Of a DNA stretch of 64,000 nt, positions 51,401-59,725 are shown piece by piece. The DNA is from Afipia sp. (lineage in GTDB: Bacteria > Pseudomonadota > Alphaproteobacteria > Rhizobiales > Xanthobacteraceae), in contig JAFKER010000007.1 of NCBI GenBank assembly GCA_017308595.1, positions 186,001-250,000 of the forward strand, written 5' to 3'. A program made the translations under genes and the position numbers. Positions within the stretch are counted from its first letter, which is position 1. Every line of letters starts with the position of its first letter. Below the pieces are notes generated by a model. That model saw nothing but the letters and a program-made list of their open reading frames with translations. It was not told where the DNA came from and did not search any database.

Positions 51401-52810
51401 ATGGGCATGGAAGAATCTTCTGCAAATTCCCCGGTCGATGAACCCAGCCGCCAAGGCCTGAGCTTCGATCTCGATGTCGATATCTGCGTCATCGGCGGGG
51501 GGCTTGCCGGCCTGACGGTGGCGCTTGAATCGGCCCGCCGAGGCGCGAGCGTGGTGGTACTCGATGGCCGCAGCATTGGTTGGAATGCCTCAAGCCACAA
51601 TCTCGGAACGGTCATGCCGGGATATGGTGTGGCGGTATCGGATCTGATCGAGCGTGTCGGCTTCGAAGATGCGCGCGAGTTGTGGAATCTCGCGCAGGAA
51701 GGCGCTGAATATGTTCGTGCCACGGCCGCTCCCATGCCGGGCATCACCCTCACGGAGGGTGCGCTGGAGGTTTCAAAGGTCGATACCGGCGATGAACTCA
51801 TCAGCCGTTTGCAGACGCTGGGCGAGGATTTCGGTGCCACGATCGAAGGCTGGCAGACCGACCGCGTGCGCGAGGTGTTGAAGACGGATCGCTACTTCCA
51901 TGCGATTCATTTTCCAAAAGCCTTCCAGATCGATGCGCGAACGTATGTCCGCGGACTTGCTGCGCTGGCGGAAAGCGCAGGCGTGAGAATCTTTGAAGAC
52001 ACGCCGGTGGTCGGGATAGATCCCGCCGGGATTCGCAAGCGCCTGTTCACGCCATCGGCTAAGCTGCGCTCCACCCACGTCGTGCTTGCAGGCAACGCGC
52101 ATCTCGGTGCGCCGAGCCACCGTCTCACGGCAACGCTGCTGCCGACCTGGCGTTATGCTGCGCTGACCGAACCACTTGGCGATCGGCTTGCAGAGGTCAT
52201 CGCTTTTCAGGGATCGGTGATGGATACCCACGGCATCGATCATTTCCGCGTTGTTCAGGGCGACAGGTTGCTGTGGTGCAGCCCGGAAACGACATGGCAG
52301 GGCGATCCGCGACGTTATGCAAAGCGCATTCAGAACCGCATTGCAGCGATTTTTCCAAAGCTCGGGCCGGTGACTGTTGCAGAAAGCTGGAGCGGCATGT
52401 TCGGCCAGACCGTGCACGGGATGCCTCAGATCGGCGAGGTTCAGCCGGGTCTCTGGGTCCTCAGCGGCTTTGGGCGGCAGGGACTGAACACAACGGCTAT
52501 GGGCGGCCAGCTTCTGGCGCGCAGCATTTTTGCCGGCGACGATCGCTGGCGGCTGTTTTCTCCATTTGAACTGGTTTGGGCCGGGGGAGCGGCCGGACGC
52601 GTTGCGGGGCAGGCGATGGACATCTGGTCGCGCGGCCACTCCGCCGCCGCCGGTGCGCTGTCGCGGTTCCGGGAGCGCGCGCGCGATCGGGAACTGGCAC
52701 GGGAATATGCGAGGGAGGCGCGGATCGCTTCAGCAAAGGCGCAGGCTTCGATTGCGCGGCAGCATGCGTCTGCGGCCATGCACGACGACCGGCGCGGGCC
52801 GGGCGCCTGA
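51401..52810 (+). CDS. FAD-dependent oxidoreductase, D-amino acid oxidase (DAO) family
   Basis: The 469-residue flavoprotein has the dinucleotide motif DICVIGGGLAGLTVALE near residue 30 and the DAO-family C-terminal GLWVLSGFGRQGLNTTAMGG. It resembles enzymes that oxidise amines or amino acids such as gamma-glutamylputrescine oxidase. The last 60 residues are arginine/alanine-rich and probably helical. The start at 51401 is chosen over an upstream TTG; an ATG at 51407 is also possible. The substrate is unknown. Confidence 0.8.
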   Translation: MGMEESSANSPVDEPSRQGLSFDLDVDICVIGGGLAGLTVALESARRGASVVVLDGRSIGWNASSHNLGTVMPGYGVAVSDLIERVGFEDARELWNLAQEGAEYVRATAAPMPGITLTEGALEVSKVDTGDELISRLQTLGEDFGATIEGWQTDRVREVLKTDRYFHAIHFPKAFQIDARTYVRGLAALAESAGVRIFEDTPVVGIDPAGIRKRLFTPSAKLRSTHVVLAGNAHLGAPSHRLTATLLPTWRYAALTEPLGDRLAEVIAFQGSVMDTHGIDHFRVVQGDRLLWCSPETTWQGDPRRYAKRIQNRIAAIFPKLGPVTVAESWSGMFGQTVHGMPQIGEVQPGLWVLSGFGRQGLNTTAMGGQLLARSIFAGDDRWRLFSPFELVWAGGAAGRVAGQAMDIWSRGHSAAAGALSRFRERARDRELAREYAREARIASAKAQASIARQHASAAMHDDRRGPGA

Positions 52811-52976
52811 CCGTGAATAACGCCGGTTCGCCGGGGTTATTGCGGTAAGATGACCTCTACGGCCATGCGCTCGCGGGAAAGTGAGCAGGCCGGAACTGCA
52901 ATGCTGTAACTTTTGGCGGCAGGGACCGTAGATCGTGATGGACAGTCTATTTTCCGACGTGCACGGAGCTTTGACC

Positions 52977-53489
52977 ATGATCGACCGCCGTATCCTGCTT
53001 GCATCTGCGACGAGCGTCGCCGCTTTCTCGGCCTTCCGCTGGCTTGGCCTTGGCAGCGCCAGCGCCGGCGAGAAAACGACCGAGAAGTTCGAAATCGAAA
53101 AGACGCCGGCGGAGTGGAAGAAGCAACTCTCTCCCGCCCAGTATAATGTCCTTCGCGAAGCCGGAACCGAGCGCCCCTTCACAAGCCCGCTGAACAAGGA
53201 AAAGCGCAAGGGGACTTTCGCCTGCGCGGGCTGCGATCTGCCGTTGTTCGCGTCGGAGACGAAGTTCGAGAGCGGCACCGGCTGGCCGAGCTTCTATCAG
53301 GCGTTGCCCAACTCCATTGTCGAGAAGTCCGATCGCACCTTCATGATGGTGCGGACCGAGACCTTGTGCCGGCGTTGCGGCGGCCATCTCGGCCATGTGT
53401 TCGATGACGGCCCGAAGCCGACCGGCCTGCGCTATTGCATGAACGGGCTGGCGCTGACGTTCAAGCCGGCGGACGGATCAACAACCTGA
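52977..53489 (+). CDS. msrB: Peptide-methionine (R)-S-oxide reductase, exported form
   Basis: The 170-residue protein begins [20 protein letters not shown], a twin-arginine-like signal, so it probably repairs oxidised methionine in periplasmic proteins. Zinc ligands C83/C86 (FACAGC) and C131/C134 ([12 protein letters not shown]) and catalytic C154 (RYCMNG) are present. The ATG at 52977 has GGAG 9 bases upstream; an earlier ATG at 52935 would bury the signal peptide. A strong terminator follows. Confidence 0.87.
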   Translation: MIDRRILLASATSVAAFSAFRWLGLGSASAGEKTTEKFEIEKTPAEWKKQLSPAQYNVLREAGTERPFTSPLNKEKRKGTFACAGCDLPLFASETKFESGTGWPSFYQALPNSIVEKSDRTFMMVRTETLCRRCGGHLGHVFDDGPKPTGLRYCMNGLALTFKPADGSTT

Positions 53490-53525
53490 TCTGCGCGGCA
53501 ATTCTTGCCCCGCTAGGCAATTGTG

Positions 53526-53555
53526 CCCCGGTCCTTTGACCGGGGTCATTCTTTT
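53526..53555 (+). terminator. Rho-independent terminator after msrB
   Basis: CCCCGGTC-CTTT-GACCGGGG is followed by TCATTCTTTT. The 8-bp GC-rich stem with T-rich tail lies 36 bp after the msrB stop. Confidence 0.75.
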
Positions 53556-53584
53556 AATGCATTGATTTTGTTTATAAAACGCTG

Positions 53585-53600
53585 TTGGCACAGCGTTTGC
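53585..53600 (+). promoter_or_regulatory. Sigma-54 (RpoN) promoter of flgE
   Basis: TTGGCAC-AGCGT-TTGC has the -24 GG at 53587-53588 and the -12 GC at 53599-53600 with exactly 10 bp between, the invariant sigma-54 geometry. It lies 74 bp upstream of the flgE ATG. Sigma-54 control of hook genes is known in alphaproteobacteria. Confidence 0.75.
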
Positions 53601-53673
53601 GATCTCTTCTTCGACTGCGGCCGTGACACTTGGGCACCGGCGGGCCGCCCGGATCGAAGCTGGAGACTATGTA

Positions 53674-55482
53674 ATGGGTATCTTTGGGGCTCTTAATACG
53701 TCCGTCGCGGGTCTTCGTGCTCAATCTTACGCGCTGGAAAATATCTCCGGCAACATCGCGAACTCGCAGACCACGGCGTTCAAGCGGATCGATACCTCCT
53801 TCCTTGATCTCATTCCCGAAACCGGTGTGAACGATCAGAAGGCGGGCAGCGTGACCACAGCGTCGCGCGAAACCAACACGGTGCAGGGCGACGTGCAGAG
53901 TGCCGCCGTTTCCACCTACATGGCGATCAGCGGCGACGGCTTCTTCGTGGTGCAGAAGCCTGGCAGCTTCACCGACAACAACCCGATCTTTAACGGCGTG
54001 GACAATTACACCCGTCGCGGCGATTTCACGCTCGACAAGAACGGCTATCTCGTCAACGGCGCCGGCTACTATCTTGAAGGCATTCCGATCGACCCGACCA
54101 CGGGCAATGTCACCGGCAGCAACCCGCAGGTTCTGAAGTTCGGCAGCGACTTCCTGCCCGCGCAGCCGACCACAACCGTGACCTACCGCGCCAACCTCGC
54201 ATCCTATCCGTTGACCACCAAGCACGACACGTCCATTCCGGGTTCGGAATTGCTGAACGTCGGCGACTTCACGGTCAATCCGAGCACGGTTGGTACGCCG
54301 CCGCTGCCTTATTTGGACAACGCCACCAGCGGCGCATCGGTCAACAGTGCACTGACCACGCCGACCAAGATCAACGGTTCAACCGCGCTGTCCGGCGGCG
54401 CGAACACCAACTCGCTCTCGGTGGGCTTTGCAGTCGGCGACACCATCACCGTAAACGGCAACACCATCACCTTCACCGCCTCGGGCGGCCTTGATGACGC
54501 CAACAACATTCCTATCGATAGCACTGTCGATCATCTGCTCGACAAGATCGACGGATTGAGCGGCAACTCGTCGCTGTCATCGACCGTCACCAACGGTTCG
54601 GTCGTGCTGCACACCGGCATCGTCAACAATCTTGCCGTCAGCTCGAGCAACGCAACTGCATTCGCGGCGCTTGGCTTCTCCGGACCTGTCGCCGTGAACC
54701 GTCTCGGCGGCGGCACGGCTGGCGCGGGAACGGTGGTCGGCTCCGACTCGGCGACCTTCATTTCCGAGTCGATTTCGGGCGGCGCGACCACGGGCTACGA
54801 TATCTCCGGTTCGCCGGTCAGCATCCAGTTCCGCTGGGCCAAGATGGATTCGTCGACGCTCGGCCCCGGCCATACCGACAAGTGGAATCTGTTCTATCAG
54901 GTCGATCCGAACGCCACGGGCGCGGCGACGGCCTGGCAGAATGTCGGCACCGATTTCACGTTCAGCGCGAATGGCCAACTGACACCGGCCATCGCTTCGG
55001 TGACCCTGACGGCGCCAACCATCAGCGGCATTACGCTTGGCGACGTGACCGTGAACTTCGGCGTGAGCGGTCTGACATCCTTCGCCGATGCCAACGGCAA
55101 CGCGCAGGTCAACGACATTCATCAGGACGGCTTCCCCGCGGGCTCGCTGCAGACCGTGTCGATTGGCGACAACGGCCGCGTGGTCGGTAATTATTCGAAC
55201 GGCCGCAACATCGATCTTGCGCAGATCGTGCTTGCAACCTTCAATGGCGCGAACTTCCTCAAGCGCATCGACGGCGGCGCGTTCCAGGTGACCGATCAGT
55301 CCGGTCCGGCGATCTTCGGCAAGGGCGGCACGATTACCGGCTCCGCGCTCGAAGGCTCGAACAGCGATATTGCCGACGAATTCACCAAACTGATTGTGAC
55401 TCAGCAGGCTTATTCGGCGAACACCAAGGTCATCACCACCGCAAATCAGATGGCGCAGGATCTCCTGAACGTCCTGCGATAG
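53674..55482 (+). CDS. flgE: Flagellar hook protein FlgE
   Basis: The 602-residue protein has the rod/hook N-terminal helix region (FGALNTSVAGLRAQSYALENISGNIANSQTTAFKR) and C-terminal partner (QQAYSANTKVITTANQMAQDLLNVLR) that pack in the hook core, with a large variable surface region between. It forms the flexible hook outside the cell. The ATG at 53674 follows GGAG; the frame extends 17 codons upstream without family similarity. It leads flgE-flgK-flgL behind a sigma-54 promoter. Confidence 0.92.
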   Translation: MGIFGALNTSVAGLRAQSYALENISGNIANSQTTAFKRIDTSFLDLIPETGVNDQKAGSVTTASRETNTVQGDVQSAAVSTYMAISGDGFFVVQKPGSFTDNNPIFNGVDNYTRRGDFTLDKNGYLVNGAGYYLEGIPIDPTTGNVTGSNPQVLKFGSDFLPAQPTTTVTYRANLASYPLTTKHDTSIPGSELLNVGDFTVNPSTVGTPPLPYLDNATSGASVNSALTTPTKINGSTALSGGANTNSLSVGFAVGDTITVNGNTITFTASGGLDDANNIPIDSTVDHLLDKIDGLSGNSSLSSTVTNGSVVLHTGIVNNLAVSSSNATAFAALGFSGPVAVNRLGGGTAGAGTVVGSDSATFISESISGGATTGYDISGSPVSIQFRWAKMDSSTLGPGHTDKWNLFYQVDPNATGAATAWQNVGTDFTFSANGQLTPAIASVTLTAPTISGITLGDVTVNFGVSGLTSFADANGNAQVNDIHQDGFPAGSLQTVSIGDNGRVVGNYSNGRNIDLAQIVLATFNGANFLKRIDGGAFQVTDQSGPAIFGKGGTITGSALEGSNSDIADEFTKLIVTQQAYSANTKVITTANQMAQDLLNVLR

Positions 55483-55531
55483 CCGCTTGAAGGGACCGTC
55501 GCGTGAAGCGACATGAGATGGGCAGTTTGTT

Positions 55532-57394
55532 ATGGGTCTGAGCCAAGCTCTTTCAACGGCGATGTCCGGTCTGCGGGCGAACCAGGCGGCGCTGTCGCTG
55601 GTTTCGTCCAATGTCGCGAATGCGGAAACGCCCGGCTACATCCGAAAGACGTCCGTTCAGGTGCAGATGGCGACGGGCACCGGTGTCCAGACCATCGGTG
55701 TCAACCGCACGCTCGACGAATACATCCAGTCGCAGTTGCGCACCGAGACATCCGGCGCGACATATGCGAGCACGCGCGCGAGCTTTCTCAGTAACTTGCA
55801 AAGCATTTATGGCGATCCGAGTTCATCGTCGACGCTGGAAGCAAACTTCAATGCGTTGACATCAGCGCTTCAGGCGCTCTCGACCAGCCCGGACTCACAG
55901 TCGGCGCGGATCGGCGTGATCAATGCGGTGCAGTCGATGGCGCAACAGCTGAATGCGACGTCGCAGGGCATCCAGTCGCTGCGCAACAGCGCCGAACTCG
56001 GTCTGACCAACTCGGTCTCGATGGCCAACAATGCGTTGGCCCAGATCGCGAACATCAACAAGCAGCTGCAGGGAAGCGTTGGGCAGACCGCCGCCACTGC
56101 TGCGATGCTCGATCAGCGTGACCAGTACATCACGCAACTGTCGCAACTGATGGACGTGCGCGTCGTTCCCGGAAACGGCGATCAGGTTTCCGTCTACACG
56201 ATGTCGGGTGTTCAGCTTGTCGGCGGATCGGACGCGGCGCACTTGTCGTTCAATGCGCAGGGTACGGTGACGCCGAACACGCAATGGAACGCCGACCCGG
56301 AGAAGAGCACGCTCGGCTCCATCACAATTAGTTACGCCAACGGTGGCGGCATCGATCTGGTGGCCAGCGGGTCGATCCGGTCAGGCGCGATCGCGGCTTA
56401 TCTCGAGTTGCGCGACAAGTCGCTGGTGCAGGCACAGACCCAGGTGGATCAGCTCGCCGCCGCGATGGCCAGTGCGCTGTCCGACAAGACGACCGGCGGT
56501 ACTGCCGCGGCATCCGGCGCGCAGACCGGATTCGATCTTGATTTGTCCGGTCTTCAGTCGGGCAACATTATTCACCTGACCTACACGGATACGATCACCA
56601 ATACACAACACAACCTCTCCATCGTTCGGGTCGATGATCCCAGCGTTCTGCCGCTGAAGGATGACGCAACGGTCGATCCGAACGACAAGGTGATCGGTAT
56701 CGATTTCTCCGGCGGCATGGGATCGGTGCTGACACAGCTCAACGCGGCGCTCGGCGGCGCGGGTCTTCAGTTCTCGAACCCGTCCGGATCGACATTGCGG
56801 GTTCTGGACGATGGCGCGGCAGGTCTCGCCGATGTCAATGCGGCCTCGGTGACGACGACAACAACCTCGCTCACCAGCGGCGGCCCGGAATTGCCGTTGT
56901 TCACCGATGGCGGCTACCCCTATAGCGGCACGATCACCGCGTACGGAGCGCAGCAGACGGGACTTGCCGGACGCATCACCGTCAACTCGGCGCTGCTGGC
57001 CGATCCGTCGCGTCTGATCGTTTATGGCGCTTCGACTCCTGCGGGCGATACCACGCGCTCGGATTTCATCCTCAAGCAATTGACTTCGACCAGCTACAGC
57101 TATTCGTCGTCGACCGGCATCGGATCGGCCACATCGCCTTACAAAGGTACGCTGCTCGGTTTCACGCAGCAATTTACGAGTATGCAAGGCAGCGCGGCTG
57201 CGTCGGCGCAACAGCTCTCCGATGGTCAGGATGTCGTGCTGGCCACGCTGCAGAAGAAAATGGATTCGGTGTCTGGCGTCGATATCGACGAAGAGATGGC
57301 CAATCTGCTGGCGCTGCAGAATGCTTATTCGGCAAATGCGCGGGTGATGTCCACCGTCAATTCGATGTTCCAGTCGTTGATGCAGGTGTTGTGA
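55532..57394 (+). CDS. flgK: Flagellar hook-associated protein 1, FlgK
   Basis: The 620-residue protein starts MGLSQALSTAMSGLRANQAALSLVSSNVANAETPGY, the FlgK signature, and ends with the helical MANLLALQNAYSANARVMSTVNSMFQSLMQVL. FlgK is the first hook-filament junction protein. It follows flgE by 49 bp and precedes flgL by 7 bp, so the three are one operon. Confidence 0.92.
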   Translation: MGLSQALSTAMSGLRANQAALSLVSSNVANAETPGYIRKTSVQVQMATGTGVQTIGVNRTLDEYIQSQLRTETSGATYASTRASFLSNLQSIYGDPSSSSTLEANFNALTSALQALSTSPDSQSARIGVINAVQSMAQQLNATSQGIQSLRNSAELGLTNSVSMANNALAQIANINKQLQGSVGQTAATAAMLDQRDQYITQLSQLMDVRVVPGNGDQVSVYTMSGVQLVGGSDAAHLSFNAQGTVTPNTQWNADPEKSTLGSITISYANGGGIDLVASGSIRSGAIAAYLELRDKSLVQAQTQVDQLAAAMASALSDKTTGGTAAASGAQTGFDLDLSGLQSGNIIHLTYTDTITNTQHNLSIVRVDDPSVLPLKDDATVDPNDKVIGIDFSGGMGSVLTQLNAALGGAGLQFSNPSGSTLRVLDDGAAGLADVNAASVTTTTTSLTSGGPELPLFTDGGYPYSGTITAYGAQQTGLAGRITVNSALLADPSRLIVYGASTPAGDTTRSDFILKQLTSTSYSYSSSTGIGSATSPYKGTLLGFTQQFTSMQGSAAASAQQLSDGQDVVLATLQKKMDSVSGVDIDEEMANLLALQNAYSANARVMSTVNSMFQSLMQVL

Positions 57395-57401
57395 GGTAAC
57401 C

Positions 57402-58892
57402 ATGACCATCGAGGGCGTTAGTGGCCGGACATCGTATCTCGGCTCATCCATTATCAACCTCAAGGCCCAGCTCGACGATCTGACGAAGCAGCTTGCGTCA
57501 GGGAAGAAGACGAATTCCTATGCGGGTCTGGGTGTCGATTCGGGCGCCGCGACGGGATTGCGTTCACAGCTTGCGCGTATCGCGAGCAACAACAACACCG
57601 GTACGGTACTCAATACACGCCTGAACATCGCCAACCTCTCGCTGGACGGCATCACCAGCGCGGGCAGTCAGGTCAAGGGCGCCGCCGCCGGCGCGACGCT
57701 GACGCTCGACAATGCAGGCAAGACTGCGGGTCAGAAAACCGCGATGGCCTCGTTCACGCAAGTGATCGCCCTTCTCAATACCGAAGTTGGCGGTCGCTAT
57801 CTTTTCTCGGGCCGCGCGACCGATACGCCTGCTACGCAGCCGGCGGATGTGATCCTCAACGGTACCGGGACGCAGGCCGGATTGTCTCAGTTGATCGACG
57901 AGCGCGCGCAGGCCGATGGTACCACCGGCCTCGGCCGCACGGTCATCACATCGCCGACGCCGACGTCGGTGACGATCGGCGAGGATGTTGCAGGATCGCC
58001 GTTCGGCCTCAAGCTGAGCGCCATCACATCAACGCTGACGGGCTCTACAGCCACAGGACCGGCAGGTACACCGCCGGAAATGTCGGTCGATCTCGGTGCG
58101 ACCAATCCGTCCGATGGCGACAAGGTGCGATTTACATTCTCTCTTCCTGACGGGACATCGGAGACAATCGTTCTTACCGCCACGACGGCGACCCCGGTGC
58201 CTGACGGCAGCTTTGCCATCGGCGCGGATTCCACTGCGACTGCGGCGAATCTCAACGCAGCGCTGAACACCGCCGTGGGCACGCTTGCCAACACAGCTCT
58301 TGTGGCGGCATCGGCCGTTGCGGCGTCCAACGATTTCTTCAGTTCATCGCCGCCGCAGCGGGTCGATACCTCGACCAACCCACCGGTTGCCCTGCGCAAC
58401 GGCACGCCGACAGACACCGTGTCGTGGTACACCGGCGAGAACGGCAGCGATCCGGCCCGCGGGACCGCTGTCGCCGGCATCGACGACTCAATTACCGTTC
58501 AGTATGGCGCGCGCGCCAATGAGCAGGCTCTGGTCACGGCGCTGAAGAACATCGCGGTCTATGCCGCAGTGACGACCAATGCGAGCAATCCAAATGCAAA
58601 CGGACAACTCACCGCGCTGAATTCGCGCATCGTCGACAATCTCGCCGTGCATCCGGGCACGCAATCGATCCAGGACATTCAGGCTGATTTCGCCGGGGCG
58701 CAGGCCGCGATCAAGACGGCCAAAGACCGGCAGACACAAACCGGAGCAGTTGCGCAGTCGATGCTGGATACGATCCAGGGTATCGATGACAATGAGGTTG
58801 CCGCGAAGATCCTGGCGCTTCAGACCAGCCTGCAGGCCTCGTATCAGACGACAGCTTCGCTGTATCAAATGAGTCTGGTGAAGTTCCTGTAG
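57402..58892 (+). CDS. flgL: Flagellar hook-associated protein 3, FlgL
   Basis: This 496-residue protein has flagellin-like ends: SSIINLKAQLDDLTKQLASGKKTNSYAGLG at the N-terminus and ALQTSLQASYQTTASLYQMSLVKFL at the C-terminus. It is the second junction protein between hook and filament. The start is 7 bp after flgK. It is longer than the roughly 300-residue enteric FlgL because of a threonine/alanine-rich central region, and it is followed by a strong terminator. Confidence 0.88.
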   Translation: MTIEGVSGRTSYLGSSIINLKAQLDDLTKQLASGKKTNSYAGLGVDSGAATGLRSQLARIASNNNTGTVLNTRLNIANLSLDGITSAGSQVKGAAAGATLTLDNAGKTAGQKTAMASFTQVIALLNTEVGGRYLFSGRATDTPATQPADVILNGTGTQAGLSQLIDERAQADGTTGLGRTVITSPTPTSVTIGEDVAGSPFGLKLSAITSTLTGSTATGPAGTPPEMSVDLGATNPSDGDKVRFTFSLPDGTSETIVLTATTATPVPDGSFAIGADSTATAANLNAALNTAVGTLANTALVAASAVAASNDFFSSSPPQRVDTSTNPPVALRNGTPTDTVSWYTGENGSDPARGTAVAGIDDSITVQYGARANEQALVTALKNIAVYAAVTTNASNPNANGQLTALNSRIVDNLAVHPGTQSIQDIQADFAGAQAAIKTAKDRQTQTGAVAQSMLDTIQGIDDNEVAAKILALQTSLQASYQTTASLYQMSLVKFL

Positions 58893-58942
58893 TCCGTGCT
58901 GGCTTTCGCACCTGCCAGACTTTCTTTCTCCCAGCGCAAACG

Positions 58943-58970
58943 AAAGAGGCCTCCTTCTGGAGGCCTTTTC
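58943..58970. terminator. Bidirectional terminator between flgL and flbT
   Basis: AGGCCTCC-TTCT-GGAGGCCT is flanked by AAAG and TTTTC. The 8-bp stem lies between convergent flgL and flbT and can serve both. Confidence 0.8.
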
Positions 58971-58991
58971 GATTTCAGATTTGCGTGTGAA

Positions 58992-59420
58992 TCAAGCGGC
59001 GGCGCTATTGATGTCCGACTCGGTGTTTAGGCCACGGGCCTGATCGAGAAGCTGCTTCTCATACGCGATCAGCTTCTTTGATTCTTTGAGAGCCTTATAA
59101 TAATCGCCGCTTAAGATGTGGTTATTGATGTCGTTGATCATGCTTGCTGCGCTGGGTACAGCGCTCAGGAAGTCGCGCATCACATCGAAGTATACCGCAT
59201 GGTGCTCCTGCGGATCGTGCGAGATGTACATCAGCTGGACGGCCAGATAGATCAGCTTCGCGGGCGTGTCGGCGGTATCGGGTGTCAGGATATCTTTTTC
59301 GCGCAAGACAGGCAGCCTCTCTCCTTCGATCAGGAATTTCGCGCGCTGATCGGTATTGGTGATGACGCACGAGCCGACAATAATCTTTTCGTGCGGCTTG
59401 AGTTCGACCTTCAAAGCCAT
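58992..59420 (-). CDS. flbT: Flagellin mRNA regulator FlbT
   Basis: The 142-residue protein starts MALKVELKPHEKIIVGSCVITNTDQRAKFLIEG, characteristic of FlbT, which binds flagellin mRNA and limits its translation in Caulobacter and Brucella-type bacteria. The ATG at 59420 follows GGAGAACC; the frame continues 90 codons upstream without family similarity. It is divergent from the first flagellin gene, its presumed target. The usual partner gene flaF is not in the window. Confidence 0.9.
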   Translation of the reverse strand: MALKVELKPHEKIIVGSCVITNTDQRAKFLIEGERLPVLREKDILTPDTADTPAKLIYLAVQLMYISHDPQEHHAVYFDVMRDFLSAVPSAASMINDINNHILSGDYYKALKESKKLIAYEKQLLDQARGLNTESDINSAAA

Positions 59421-59725
59421 GGCGGTTCTCCGTGCGTCCTGATTCCCAGTTTGATCCAGCCCCTTGGGTGATCCTTTCGCGTTATAGTTAACGCGGAGTA
59501 AACGCGCGATCACCTCGCCGTGACGCTGAAATGCGGAAGACCTTTGTTCGATCAGCGGAATTGCCGGTTTTTGCGCCACGCTGAAGACCGTTCGAACCGG
59601 ACACTTGGATGGTTCCAGTTCATACCTTTTTAGACTGTTGGTCCCAATGTGCCTCGGTTCGCTGATGAAATCGGCGACACGCTTGTACACGTTGCGTTTT
59701 GAGTCACACCAGAAAGGTACCTCAC

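Noticed and set aside
59190-59195. GTATAC hexamer in flbT as a nicotinate-type operator
   Set aside because: Coding position and wrong flanking bases.
59638-59653. Sigma-54 promoter for the first flagellin (TTGGTCCCAATGTGC)
   Set aside because: GG and GC are 9 bp apart instead of the invariant 10, and the -24 box is poor.
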